Positions 23,206 through 35,510 of a stretch of DNA of 64,000 nucleotides are shown one piece after another. The notes under the pieces were generated by a model. That model worked only from the letters and a program-made list of their open reading frames with translations, did no database searches and had not been told where the DNA came from. Source of the DNA: Meghimatium bilineatum (Eukaryota > Mollusca > Gastropoda > Stylommatophora > Philomycidae); NCBI GenBank assembly GCA_034231615.1, contig CM067298.1, positions 60,790,387 to 60,854,386 on the forward strand. The letters run 5' to 3'. The position numbers and the translations under genes are program-made. Positions within the stretch are counted from its first letter, which is position 1, and each line of letters starts with the position of its first letter.

Positions 23206-23879
23206 AATAGCGAATAATCTGAACACTAATAAGATAACATTTCAAATTACGAAATAATTAAATATTTCCACCGAAAGGTTCTTATTGAAAATAGAAACAA
23301 GATAGTGATATGGCTATCTAGGAATGCACTCCAGTGAGCTATTTAATCTTTATATGAATCAAAACAACAGCTCACAAACATAAATATATATAACACATTG
23401 AAGTTCGGTCAAAGGCCACGAACCCTGTCCGCTAGATCATCAACCAACTATTTAATCTATTTGGTTATATTATAATGTATAATTAGTTCAAAGTGTATAT
23501 CTTTGATGCCACAGCCATAAATACATTTCTGCTAACACATGATGCCTTACTTGTACCTTGCAAATTTTTTTCTTGCGTTTGTATATTTGTATATTCGTAC
23601 TTGTATTTTGTTTCTGGGATGAGTGAGATTACTAGTAGCCAACACTGTCGATAAGCAGTCGTTGAGAATCATGACAACCGAACATAACCTTTGTTCCACG
23701 TACTCATGTAATTGACAATATCGGATATATTGGTCCGTGAAGCTTGCTGCAAGACTTCATGTGGTGAGCTGGCATTTTTATGGATAAAAGATACACACTG
23801 TCTTTCCTCTATGATTATGATTTGGATGAGGATCCAAGTAATGATGAATTCTAAGATTTCAGGAATAAGCAATTATGCA
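23206..23879. other. Unassigned DNA
   Basis: An 82-codon plus-strand frame at 23712-23960 begins MTISDILVREACC. I do not recognise it, and it runs into the next LINE remnant, so it is probably part of an unidentified repeat. Confidence 0.4.
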
Positions 23880-24290
23880 CCAAGAGAAGAGGGAGAAATA
23901 TTGAGAGGAAGACTAAGTAGAGTCTCTAACAAAACACTAATAGGAATATATATTCTGTAAAAAAAAATAACTGCAACAATAAGGTGTGAAGATAGCTACT
24001 CACCATACATAGAAATGAAAAAGAGGGGTAAGACAAGGATGTATTTTTATCACCCAGCCTTTTTAATATCTACACAGAGAATATCTTTACATGACTCAAG
24101 ATCAGTGGGAAAATAATAAACAATCTTATATATGCAGATGACACTATTCTTTTAGCAGAAAGTGAACATGAACTACAAAGACTAATAGATCAAGTCGATA
24201 AATCAAGTAAAGAATATGGACTGGATATAAACCCCAAAAAACAAAAGCCATGATAACACTAGTCAGCATCAAAATTGTACCAGTAATGAA
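23880..24290 (+). mobile_element. LINE LN-b reverse-transcriptase fragment
   Basis: The plus strand reads IINNLIYADDTILLAES, then EHELQRLIDQVDKSSKEYG and LDINPKK. The YADD catalytic motif is intact in the DNA although the flanking frame is broken upstream. This is the most readable LN-b palm domain in the window. Confidence 0.85.
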
Positions 24291-24405
24291 AACGTTGATC
24301 TTAACTAATTTTGAAGTCTTGAAAATGATATTTAAAAATGTTCATATGAAATAATATTTTTAGATATACGCATGCATCGTTGGTTTTATTTTAATTTATA
24401 TACTC

Positions 24406-24406
<1 letters not shown>

Positions 24407-24477
<71 letters not shown>
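24407..24477. repeat. (TA)n microsatellite
   Basis: A pure TA run just upstream of the decayed KSWAPH copy, where a left terminal repeat would be expected. Confidence 0.98.
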
Positions 24478-24479
<2 letters not shown>

Positions 24480-24619
24480 CATCAGCAGTGGTAGACTGAA
24501 TTATTGATTCTGACCAATGAAAATTTAACTACCAGCATATGATGGAATCCTACCTGGTATTACATCACTTGTGTATAAATATCTTATCTCTGATTAAATT
24601 TCGTTATTATTATTGCATT

Positions 24620-26674
24620 TTTCCTTCTCAAAAGTGTCTTTGTTAGAAATTCCTAGCACTTGTGTCGATAGTGCGAATAATGTATGTTATATATGGGGCG
24701 AAGTGGCTTTTCTATTACAAAGACGAAATATATGTAAAGTGATTAAGAAAGCGTACAACTTGTATTTTGGCTGCAGGATAGAAGATCAAGATAAGAGTTG
24801 GGCACCATATATATATACTGCAATAAAGGTGCTGCACATCGTAAACTGTGGTTGGCTGGCAATATGCAAGCTATGCCATTTGCAGTTCTAAAGATTTGGA
24901 GAGAGCCCACTGATCATGTCAACAACTGTTACTTTTGCATGGTGCCTCCAATTGGGAAAGGAATATCAGAGAAGAAAAAAATGAATTATGCAATATCCAA
25001 GCATCCCCTCTGCAATACTTCCGGTACCGCACGACGATGCCCTACCAGTTCCAAATTCCAGAAACATTATTAACTGCATCAGATGACAAAGAAGAGAATA
25101 TTTCTGAGACATCAACCTAAAAAGACCCAGAATTTGAACAAACTATTAATTTCAAAACCACACTTAATAACCCAAAGTGAACTGAATGATCGTGTAAGAG
25201 ACCTGATTTTACCCAAAAATAAGGCAGAGCCCCTTGGTTCCAGATTACATTACAGTGGCGCATTCTAGCAGAAGATGTTAAAATTTATGTGTTTAGGAAC
25301 CGCCAAAAGTCACTTACTAATTTCTTTGTTTTTTAAAGTTGACCTGTCTGTGTGTCACAACATTTGTGGTTTAATGGCAGCTCTCAATATCAATTACAAC
25401 CCAGAAGAAAGGATGTTTTTAATTGTTTCGTCCAAGACAAGTCTTAAAGTTGTTGTTTTGTTGAATAATAGTAATGTGTTATCGTCAATTCCAGTTGTTC
25501 ATTCATTTCATATGGGAAAAAAACGTATGAAAACCATAAACAATTTGAAGTGTATAAACTACGATCATCATCATTGGTCACTATGTGGGGAGATAAAGGT
25601 TGTAGCTCTTTTGCTAGAACTACAGAGGCTACAGAGTGGAAACACCAAGTACTGTTGCTTTCTCTGTGAGTGGGATAGTCGTACACGAAGTGATCATTAC
25701 ATCAGAAGACAGTGGTCAATCAAGCAATCATTACAGCGTGGTATTAAGAACGTTGAAAATCCAGCACTTGTTGACAGTAGCAAGATGTTCTTGCCACCCT
25801 TGCAGATTAAGCTGGGTCTCGGGAGAAACTTTGTCCAAACAATGGATAAAACTGATAATGCTTTCAAATACCAATTCAGAAAATTTGCAAGTCTTTGTGA
25901 AGCTAAAATAAGAGAGGTAGTATTTGTTGGTCCGCAAATTCTAAAACGTCTTCGCAATAATGAGTTTCATTGCTTATTGCATGGAAAGGAAAAAGGAGCA
26001 TGGCTAGCATTTATGTCAGTGGTGGACAATTTTCTTGGAAACAACAGATCTGATAATTACAAAGAAATTGTAGAAAATCTCCGTCTGAAGTATAAGAGTC
26101 TAGTCTGCTGCACGTCTTTAAAAATTCATATTTTGGATTCTCACCTGGAATTTTAAGTCAAACTTTCACGTGTTGAGTGATGAACATGGGGATTGATTTC
26201 ACCAATACATTGCTGCTATGGAGACAAGGTATCAAAGCAGTTTGAGCCCTTCAATGCTTGCAGATTACTGTTGGACTGTGTCAATATACACCTTACCGAT
26301 TGACTACAAAAATCAAGCAAAGAAAGCTCCAACAGCGACTGAATAATGACGGTAGGGGCTCAAATGTGCCTTTTATAAACATTATATGTGAACTTTAAAT
26401 AGCGTTTTTTATTTGTTTTAATATTTTATGGTGGAATATCACTTAATTGAATTTGCAATAATAATTTATATAATGCTAAAGTTTAAAGAATAACTGTTCA
26501 CCAAAGAGATTACACAAGTATAGATGAAATTTGCATTCCTGAAATTTAAATGTATTATTACAAATAACAAGAGCCAATTGGAGAATGTCATTATGATATT
26601 TGAAATCAGCATCAATAAGAAATGATGGCTGTTTAAAGTCTGATGCTACACATTTTTGAAAATGTGTTGACTAG
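24620..26674 (+). mobile_element. Decayed KSWAPH-family element, copy 1
   Basis: The unit holds a broken KSWAPH gene (24640-26345) followed by a right end that resembles the right terminal repeat of copy 2. 'tttgaaatcagc' at about 26608 matches the inner block of that repeat, and the outer edge reads '...aatgtgttgactag' against '...gtgtgttgccttgt' in copy 2. No left terminal repeat could be found; a (TA)n tract sits where it should be. The two copies have diverged widely and belong to different subfamilies. Confidence 0.6.
24640..26345 (+). pseudogene. KSWAPH-family gene, broken copy
   Basis: This is a multicopy protein family that I remember from many invertebrate genomes as 'uncharacterized protein'; I know no established name or function. 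The N-terminal part is readable as CVDSANNVCYIWG, YNLYFGCRIEDQDKSWAP and WREPTDHVNNCYFCM, and aligns with copy 2. The central part is the 293-codon frame at 25275-26156, with TKYCCFLCEWDSR, MFLPPLQIKLGLG and LDSHLEF. A short C-terminal piece ends near 26345 with DYKNQAKK. The pieces lie in several frames with in-frame stops between them, so no full protein can be made. At the position of the candidate first catalytic Asp of copy 2 (FIDSS) this copy reads FLIVSS, losing that Asp; the second reads CGEIK instead of CGDLK. Confidence 0.85.
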
Positions 26675-26719
26675 TTTAATCAGCAAATAAAAAGGAAATA
26701 AAGGAGGCGCCAAATTCCA

Positions 26720-26832
26720 CAATAAACTCAGCAAACACGGGGGACATCTCCAGAAAACTCTTCTACTCATGACGTGAAATGCAACAAAGGGTTTAGCGAA
26801 TAGACAGATAGATAGATAGATAGATAGATAGA
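26720..26832 (+). mobile_element. LINE LN-e 3' end, (ATAG)n tail
   Basis: 'gacatctccagaaaactctt', 'aaagggtttagcgaatag' and a GATA repeat match, in opposite orientation, the LINE end at 34.3 kb. It is heavily 5'-truncated. Confidence 0.75.
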
Positions 26833-26849
26833 CTGAAAAACATAAAAAT

Positions 26850-27470
26850 ACATGTAGAGAAACTACAGCAAGTAGACCATTATCTACAACTCAGACACAT
26901 AATCCCAAATGATGGCATACGTGAAACAGAAGTTCAAAGGAGAATAGGAATGGCTAAAAGTACTGTCAATGACATGAGGTTAATATTAACATCTAAACAC
27001 ATTACATTACAAACAAGCTAAAAATGAGATTTATAAAATGCTACATCTATTATATCCTAATGTATGGCTCAGAAACATGGACAACAAACAAACAATTAGA
27101 AGATAGAATTTATGCCTTTGAGATTTGAATCTATAGTGGATTATGGAGAACATCATGGAAAGAGAAGAAAACAAAGAGGTTCTAACAATACTTGATATGA
27201 AGAAAGAATTATTACAGGAAATAAAAGTCAAGCAAGTAACATAATTTTACATATTAAAAGGCATGATAAATTGATGAAGACCTTACTTGAGGGTAAAGTC
27301 GAAGGGAAGCGAGCAAGAGGTAGGCAGAGATACAAGTGTGAGAGTAACGTCATGAGATGTACATATTACAGTCTAGCAGAATGCACCACCAAGACAAGAG
27401 ACAGTGGATGTTGGAAGTCTGTTGCAGCCATCTTCGTTGCGGAGTCGGCACATGATGATGATAACAAGAA
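26850..27470 (+). mobile_element. LINE LN-b 3' half
   Basis: The plus strand reads the region after the palm: RRIGMAKSTVNDMR, MRFIKCYIYYILMYGSETW, then GKVEGKRARGRQRYK and SLAECTTKTRDS. It ends with a (TGA)n-type tail near 27455-27470. Several frame breaks are present. It matches the copies at 38, 45.7 and 52.5 kb. Confidence 0.85.
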
Positions 27471-28510
27471 CATCTTGTTCCGATAAAATGGCACTTGTGA
27501 CAGTTGTGCTATTTCTGCTGTTCGAAAACGGAATTTTTCGAGAGTAAATTGGCTCCGCCGAGTAAATCTCTGCTCACTGATATGCTACCATTGGACTTTT
27601 GGCATAAAATGAATTATATCTTTTTGTGCTGATGTCTCCAATGTGATATCTTTTCCACATTGATGGGCAATGCGCTTTATTATTATTATTGCTGTTATTT
27701 ATTATTACTATTATCCTTCCTATTATTATAACCTAGATGCTACTGGAGATATCAATATACTTTGCCATCTGCTAAAAGTGACTGAGCAAATGTGGTTTTC
27801 CCGGTGTGTCATGATGTTGGAACAGCCATTCACTAATCACAGAGAAGTTTGATCGAACCATCGATTTAGTATGTTCTTACACATTGAACAACATTCACAG
27901 TTGTATAGTTCCTTAATTAATTACAATGTACAATTTTGTAGAAAGCAGACGTTTGTTGTTATTAAGCATTGCGCATGTACAAATGCGCATCAGCTATTCA
28001 GAAACAGAACGTGTTTAACAAGCGTGAAACGGAAACCAGCAGCGTGTATACACTTCCAAATGGAGCAGTGAATCGACTTTAACTGATATGAAATCGGTTC
28101 AAAACCAAATTAAAACAGTGTGCATGATTTTTCTAAGTTGACATCGAAGAAACATTAAACAAAAACTTTCAAGTAATCTTTTGCCAATCGATCATTTGTG
28201 TAATCTACCTTAATGCCTGTCATCGAAGCTTTAATCAAAGTACCGATCATGAGCGCGAAATGTTTGGTGCTGTTGCTACATTGAGTGATTCTAATGAAAA
28301 CATTTCTTACAGGTTGAAATCTTCAGCATGATTGCTTTCAGATCTGGACAAGTGCAGTCTCTGCATGAAAGGTTGGCTGTAATGGATTTCTGTTAACGAA
28401 TTTATTCTCAAGATATTCATACATTTCTTAACTGTAATATTTGAGGAAAAATATGTATGGTCCTTCAGGCTCAGTTTTAGTTACATAACATATTACTGAG
28501 ACATACATGT
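27471..28510. other. Unassigned DNA with (ATT)n
   Basis: An imperfect ATT/ATTATT microsatellite lies at about 27678-27735. The remainder shows no gene or known repeat. Confidence 0.5.
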
Positions 28511-28514
28511 TTTC

Positions 28515-28884
28515 TTCTTCTGTTAAACAGAACATATTACTGACAACATATACTTTCTTCTTCTGTTAGCAGAACATATTACTGACAACATATACTTTCT
28601 TCTTCTGTTAGCAGAACATATTACTGACACTTATAAACTTTCTTCTTCTGTTAGCAGAACATATTACTGACACTTATAAACTTTCTTCTTCTGTTAGCAG
28701 AACATATTACTGACACTTATAAACTTTCTTCTTCTGTTAGCAGAACATATTACTGACACTTATATACTTTCTTCTTCTGTTAGCAGAACATATTACTGAC
28801 ACTTATATACTTTCTTCTTCTGTTAGCAGAACATATTACTGACACTTATATACTTTCTTCTTCTGTTAGGAGAACATATTAGTG
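28515..28884. repeat. 43-bp minisatellite, first part
   Basis: About eight units of 'agcagaacatattactgaca' plus 'cttataaactttcttcttctgtt'. Early units are shorter, later ones regular. The array resumes at 29464 after an inserted element. Confidence 0.95.
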
Positions 28885-28895
28885 ACACTTACACG

Positions 28896-29452
28896 CTACG
28901 CATGTGGTTGCGTCTGTGGGTCGCACCAATGGCCCACTAGACATACTATCCATGCAACAGAAAACCTTAGTGGATGACATGCCGTTATATTGAGGTTATC
29001 TTCTTATAGAAGCGTCATGGCATGTCATCTATACAGTTATGATTTTGTTTTGTTGTTGAAATGTTTTTCATGTTTGCCTGAATATATATATGTATGCACG
29101 CTCTGTGGTTGGGAGGGAGCCAGAGATGTACTGTGCAGCACTGAGGAGGAGGAAACTGACATCACTGTTTTTCCTATGGCTGAGGCCCATCATAGAGGCA
29201 CAGTGACTCAGGACGTGACAATCCTTTTGACTTGAACAGTTGGTTGCATGCCTGGAGCAATAGAGAAGTTCGGCATAACCAGTAGTCAATTGGTGGCGGG
29301 GAATGAGCACAGTGAACCCTATCTTGGCTACAGTGGTTAGGCGCAGTGCATAGGTTGAAATCCACAGACTTCCCAGCAATATAATGCCATCTAATGGCAT
29401 TATGTCAAAGGGCATGAGCCCATGGACCGCTGGATCAGCAACCAACCAACCA
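28896..29452 (+). mobile_element. Composite Rep-A retroposon with 11-bp target duplication
   Basis: The left end is the Rep-A head ('gcatgtggttgcgtctgtgg'). The right end is the 'catgagcccatggaccgc' block with an (AACC)n tail. The 11-bp sequence acacttacacg stands on both sides (28885-28895 and 29453-29463) inside a minisatellite, so the 557 bp went in as one piece. Inside, 'ctacagtggttaggc' then 'ggttgaaatcc' near 29325-29370 resemble polymerase III A and B boxes. Confidence 0.8.
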
Positions 29453-29463
29453 ACACTTACACG

Positions 29464-29525
29464 TTTTCTTCTTCTGTTAGCAGAACATATTACTGACACT
29501 TATGTGCTTTTTTTCTTCTGCAGTT
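29464..29525. repeat. 43-bp minisatellite, second part
   Basis: Continues the array at 28515-28884 with 'ttcttcttctgttagcagaa' and 'catattactgacactta'; separated from it by the inserted element. Confidence 0.9.
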
Positions 29526-29727
29526 CCTTCTCAAAATCCGTCCAACAAGTAGAATGCAGTCCAGTCGATAAAATGCATCGCGCCGTAGTTTAAAATTGTA
29601 TCGTAATATCTACTGCTTTCAATTGTATCTTCTGGACATTGGTGACACGGAGTTTCAGATTGACATTTTGATCAACTTTAATATTCCATGGCAACTCACA
29701 GTTAACTTTGGGTAAAACCCTCTTTAG

Positions 29728-30045
29728 TCATCTCTTATATTCAATATTTAAGCAATATGTTTCTACAACAATAAGAACAAAACGATGGACGTATATCGGA
29801 CATGTACTTAGAATGAATGAAATGAAAACTGCCACTACAAGCATTAAAATGCACACCAAATGGAAAAAGAAAAAGAGGAAGACCAAGAGAGACTCTTCTC
29901 AGAATAACCATCAAAACGTGTATAACTATGGGAATCAACGAAATACAGGAATTACACACATTAGCATCACATTGCTCGAACTGGAGAGCTCTGGTTTTTG
30001 CCATTTGCAGCGGCGTGTTCGGCGCTGAAAGAGGATAGATATTTG
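29728..30045 (+). mobile_element. LINE LN-i fragment
   Basis: The plus strand reads TIRTKRWTYIGHVLRMNE and a KWKKKKRKTKRDS block, matching the 'RRWxWIGHVLRM ... GKRKRGRPKxTWRR' region of non-LTR polyproteins, then ELESSGFCHLQR. Short and degraded. Confidence 0.7.
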
Positions 30046-30900
30046 TATTTTACCCTATGCACGATAGGTCACTGTTTCTCTTCTTTTATTTTCTTTTGGA
30101 TAACAGTAATACGTAAGTGTCTCGTTCGACTTTTTTCTTCACATATTGACGGGAATGTATGCTGACAGTACCTGTTTAACACTACTTCCTTGTACGTATT
30201 TTTTTTAATCCAGACAATAATGGGACATGTATATAGTTTAAATCTAATGTTATCTTTTTTAAAATATGGATAAATACAAGGAACAAACATGTAGAGGTTA
30301 TAATGAACTATTTACCGATGTGGATATAACATAGGCAGAATTTCACAGAAAGACAAATAAACAAATACAGAGGTCCTGAAACAAAATTAGAAACAAAAAA
30401 AGAATAGAATATAGGAATCAGAAACAAGAGAAATAAAATAGTTTAGTCATATAAAAAGACCTAACACTTTATTGTAAAAATCACTGAAAGGAAATATGAG
30501 ATTGGTGTAAAACTGTATAACGGTAGTACTTATGTAAAACACATGTCGATTAGCTACACAATAAACGCACAGATTATTGGATTCGGCAATGTAAAATAAA
30601 GATAACATTATACAAGCCAGATTCAATATTTGAATATTCAGGTTCTTTTCACGAAAATATAAGATTAACAATAAAAATAAAGACACTATCACAAATACAT
30701 TAGACGGCAGACATTTATTTAACAGCAGGGACATCAAAGTAACAATAACGTACTTATACACAAGTATTGTTATAAAGAACTCATTACAAATATGGGAAAT
30801 GAGAACGAAAAAATAAACAACTATGCCTGAAAACACTATGAACGACAACAAAACAAAGGCTCCACCACTCACAGATAAATAAATGAATGGTCTTTATTAA
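30046..30900. other. Unassigned AT-rich DNA
   Basis: The 141-codon minus frame at 30447-30872 is rich in Leu, Ile, Phe and Val because the DNA is AT-rich. It lacks a recognisable domain and I do not call it a gene. Confidence 0.5.
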
Positions 30901-30949
30901 AACAAAGTGCCTTAAGTGTACCAAAATGCAATATATAGCAACTTTAAAG

Positions 30950-31950
30950 GGCGTACCTAGCTCTATTGTCAGTGATGCAAGATTGTACTGCAGTGACCTG
31001 AATGTCACGGTCACCACAATGCCTTTGAAATGCATAGCAGCAGGAGTAGTCGATCTAGGGTTAATGGCATGAAGATGTTAACAAAAACGGTTACTTAGTT
31101 TTTGCCAGTGTCAACTATATATTTCATGTAACACATATAACATGTAAAAATGATTACGTAAATGTCATTATGTTTTATACATGTAATGGCATCGTCGATA
31201 GTAAAAGTGACCTAAGAGAATAACATGGAGCGGACATGCACTATATAGACACATGTGCTGCAACGCCGATGTCTGCAACGAACCGTGCCAAATTGGTGCG
31301 AAAAATTAGCCCTAAGATGACTTTGGACCAAGATGTCATTAAGATATTTGTCACTCATATTGGCAAAAATAGACAAATCGTCGATCACGGCATGAATTTC
31401 AGGATCAGATTGGAGAAGGAAATAATATTTGAACATGATTCTACAGAGTAGTTTATGGGGATAAAATGGGAGGTCAAGTTTAACTCTATCAGAAGAGGAA
31501 TTACAATGAGTATTAATCAAGGGATCGTGGCCACAGAATTTACGGACATGAAGCCAAGCCAATGTCAGGGTATGGGCGTCTGTGAAAGAAATCAATCATG
31601 TTTAATAAAGAAAGTCGTCATCATAACTACATAAGCGACAGAAACCGTAGACGTTGGGAGAATGGCAAAGAGTTACGACAAGAATGTGAATGAGAAGAAA
31701 TGTGAAACAGAAAACTATGTGCATCAGAAGGTCTGTAGTATATAGATGTGCTACGGTAAGAAGGATAAAATGTAGCAAATAGGTCAAGAAATTTGACAAA
31801 AGTATTAGACGTGAATTGAATAGCAGGGTTAAAATTGTTGAATGAGTTGATAAAACGAGACAAATGCGTTTCATGCATGTCAGTATACCTATACCATAAT
31901 CAATGTATCTATGAAAAAATGAAAAAGGGTCGTCAAACGTCTCCAAAACT
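30950..31950 (-). mobile_element. Penelope-like retroelement fossil
   Basis: Minus-strand reading. A Penelope-type reverse-transcriptase C-terminal region is seen at 31600-31946 (RYIDYGIGI, FINSFNNFNPAIQFTS, YYRPSDAHSFLF, LPFSQRLRF). It is followed at 31210-31595 by the thumb/linker (PLINTHCNSSSDRVK, FLLQSDPEIHAV) and the linker zinc motif CRHRRCSTC. A GIY-YIG endonuclease would be expected next, towards 30950; only vague traces are left. The fossil is broken in several places and truncated at both ends. The order reverse transcriptase, then CxRxxCxTC, is diagnostic of the Penelope-like group. Confidence 0.8.
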
Positions 31951-32390
31951 TAAAAATACAAATTTCCTATGAAAAGACAAGCTTATCTGGACCCCAACTT
32001 AATGAGTACCCATGGCAACACCGCTATAATTTTTTTAAGTGCTCATCGAATTAAAAATAAGGAGTGTAAAATCAAGAAATTGACAGGTTACAGTGTATCG
32101 ATGACTACCAAAACAGGGGACAAAGTGTTGTAAATGTATTGCAGCCTATGTTCATTTAAAAACATCACATAGCTGATTAAATAAGTTTCAATAATTGATG
32201 AAACTGCACACATTATCTCCGAGGATAGATAACAACAATCATTGCTTCACATGCAACACATAAACTGTTACGTTAGCTGTTATAGGCTTGTGATCTATTA
32301 CAGGTTTTCTAATGTATGATGGTTAGTCTGGTGGTCCATTGATGATACTATAAGAACTCCTGCGTGATGGGCAACCACATTATATAAACT
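31951..32390. other. Unassigned DNA
   Basis: No gene or repeat recognised. Confidence 0.5.
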
Positions 32391-32394
32391 GTTT

Positions 32395-32830
32395 TCAGGA
32401 TAACAAACTAATTTTCATTAGAGCCTGCATATTCCCAGTTACTATATATGGATGCGAATCTTGGATAATCACTAATAACGTGAGAAACAAAAATGTAGCA
32501 TTTGAAACAAAAAATTATAGAAGAATACTCAGAATACCGTGGATCAAAAATATTACCAATGTGACATTTTAAAGAATTGAAAGCAAAGAAAAACTGAATA
32601 AACAAAAAATGTTCTTTCTAGAAAATTACAATATTTCGACCCAAAAACTAGAGGACACGACGACCTAGAAAGAAAATCATAATGAAAGACAAAGACCATG
32701 ATGCCAGGGCAAAGAGTTAGTGAGGACCACGAAGATGATAGAGACAAGATATCAGGGGTCCCATTGAACACCCCACTCTCAGCGGCAGAAAGATTAACTC
32801 AATATCGGCAGGAGTGTCGAAAAGTTTATT
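32395..32830 (+). mobile_element. LINE LN-g fragment
   Basis: The plus strand reads IRACIFPVTIYGCESWII, then FETKNYRRILRIPWIKNITN, the post-reverse-transcriptase region that is also present at 62.1 kb. Downstream the frame is broken, with charged residues (KENHNERQRP). Confidence 0.75.
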
Positions 32831-32956
32831 ATGACTTTTTCCAGAATATGCTGCAAAAATGATGAAGGTATCCACATTTTTTCACACACACACGCACACC
32901 TGTAACGGCATATACATAATTTGGAGCGGATCAACTGAAACTCTTATCACAATTTG

Positions 32957-33997
<1,041 letters not shown>

Positions 33998-34067
33998 TCT
34001 ATATCATGTATTAATGCCGTAGGGGTGTGAGATGTTAGCGATCTCACATTTCAGTGGCTCTTCTCTC
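33998..34067 (-). repeat. SINE-2 fragment
   Basis: 'taatgccgtaggggtgtgag' then 'gatctcacatttcagtggct' match the 3' body of SINE-2. It abuts the start of a minisatellite. Confidence 0.8.
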
Positions 34068-34077
34068 CTCTCCCTCT

Positions 34078-34305
34078 ATTAAAAATATGACATGAGGTGT
34101 AATTAAAAATATGACATGAGGTGTAACTACAAGTGCGACATGAGATGAACTAAAAGTGTAACATGAGGTGCAACTAAAAATGTGACATGAGGTGCAGCTA
34201 AAAATGTGATATGAGGTGTAACTAAAAGTGTGATATGAGTAGTAACTAAAAATACGACACACTTGTAACTAAAAGTGTGACTGCGAGGTATAACTAAAAG
34301 TGTCT
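34078..34305. repeat. 24-bp minisatellite
   Basis: About nine diverged units of 'aactaaaagtgtgacatgag' plus 'gtgt'. It is interrupted at 34306 by a LINE end; a related 25-bp array follows after it. Confidence 0.9.
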
Positions 34306-34630
34306 ATCTACCTATCTATTCGTTAAACCCTGTGTTGCCTTTCAGCGTCAGGGGCAGAAGAGTTCTCTGGAGATGGCCCTCGTGTGTGATGAGTATATTG
34401 TGGAGTTTGTCGCCTATTTTATTAGGTGGTCCATCGTTTTCTTGGTCGGCCTCTAGGTCTGCCTTGGCTGTATCTGTGTAGCATAGCTTGCTGTGGTATG
34501 CTGTCTGATTGTAGTCTGCTGATGTCTGAAACCATTTTATCTGTTGTCACTTAAAATATTCCAAGATTGGAGTTGTACCGATTCGTTGTCTAATATTCTC
34601 ATTTCTCACTCTGTCTCTTAGCCAAACTAA
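34306..34630 (-). mobile_element. LINE LN-e 3' end inside minisatellite
   Basis: The minus strand reads GLRDRVRNENIRQRIG, TTPILEYFK and QQIKWFQ, then a degraded stretch to the (ATAG)-type tail at 34306-34322. Array sequence 'aactaaaagtgtga' flanks it on both sides, so it is a 5'-truncated insertion into the array. Confidence 0.8.
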
Positions 34631-35160
34631 AAGTGTGACTGTGAGATTTAACCAAAATTATAAATGTGAAGTTTAACTGCGACTATGAGGTGTAAATAGT
34701 AGGTCAAATTGCATGAGTCCAGGGACCGCTGGATTAGCAATCATCCAACCAATCATGTGTAAATGAAAGTGTGAATATGAAGTTTAACTGAAAGTGTCAA
34801 TATGAAATTTAACTGAAAGTGTAACTATGAAATTTAACTGAAAGTGTAACTATGAAATTTACTGAAAGTGTAACTATGAAATTTAACTGAAAGTGTAACT
34901 ATGAAATTTAACTAAAAGTCTAACTATGAAATTTAACTGAAAGTGTGAATATGAAGTTTAACTGAAAGTGTAACTATGAAATTTAACTGAAAGTGTAACT
35001 ATGAAATTTAACTGAAAGTGTAACTATGAAATTTAACTGAAAGCGTAACTATGAAATTTAACTAAAAGTCTAACTATGAAATTTAACTGAAAGTATAACT
35101 ATGAAATGCAACTAAAAGTTTCACCATGGAATTTAACTAAAAGTATGACTATGATGTGTG
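34631..35160. repeat. 25-bp minisatellite, about 16 units
   Basis: Units are 'aactgaaagtgtaactatga' plus 'aattt'. The main run is 34755-35150. The first part is broken by a Rep-A 3' fragment. Confidence 0.95.
34698..34755 (+). repeat. Rep-A 3' end fragment
   Basis: 'gcatgagtccagggaccgct' then 'ggattagcaatcatccaacc' match the Rep-A tail. It lies inside the 25-bp array. Confidence 0.75.
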
Positions 35161-35199
35161 ACAAAACGAGTGACTGATGATGCTATTATAATGTCATGT

Positions 35200-35510
35200 A
35201 ACGTTTAAAGGACGCGAACATATACCTCACCTGCTAAAGTTAGTGGTGTGTAACATATATCTTACATGTTAAAATAAATATCACAAAGCATAACTCACAG
35301 ATTAAATTTAATATATCAAAACATATACATCACCTGTTAAAGTTAATATCAGGAAACATATAACTCGCTTTTTAATGTCAATATCAGGAAACATATAACT
35401 CGCTTTTTAATGTCAATATCAGGAAACATATAACTCGCTTGGTAAAGTCAATATCAGGAAACATATAACTCGCCTGTTAAAGTTAATACTACGGAACATA
35501 ACACACCAAC
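35200..35510. repeat. 35-bp minisatellite
   Basis: About 7 units. The clear ones are 'aatatcaggaaacatataac' plus 'tcgctttttaatgtc' at 35346-35470; earlier units are diverged. It continues as a 37-bp form after the MITE at 35513. Confidence 0.9.

Noticed and set aside
25275-26156. 293-codon frame as a standalone intact host gene
   Set aside because: It is only the central part of the KSWAPH protein; the expected N- and C-terminal parts lie in other frames with stops between.
28515-28884. 43-bp repeats as a CRISPR array
   Set aside because: No spacers; a plain minisatellite.
30447-30872. 141-codon hydrophobic frame as a membrane protein
   Set aside because: Hydrophobicity follows from T-rich minus-strand codons; no homologous feature, no signal of splicing, and no motif.
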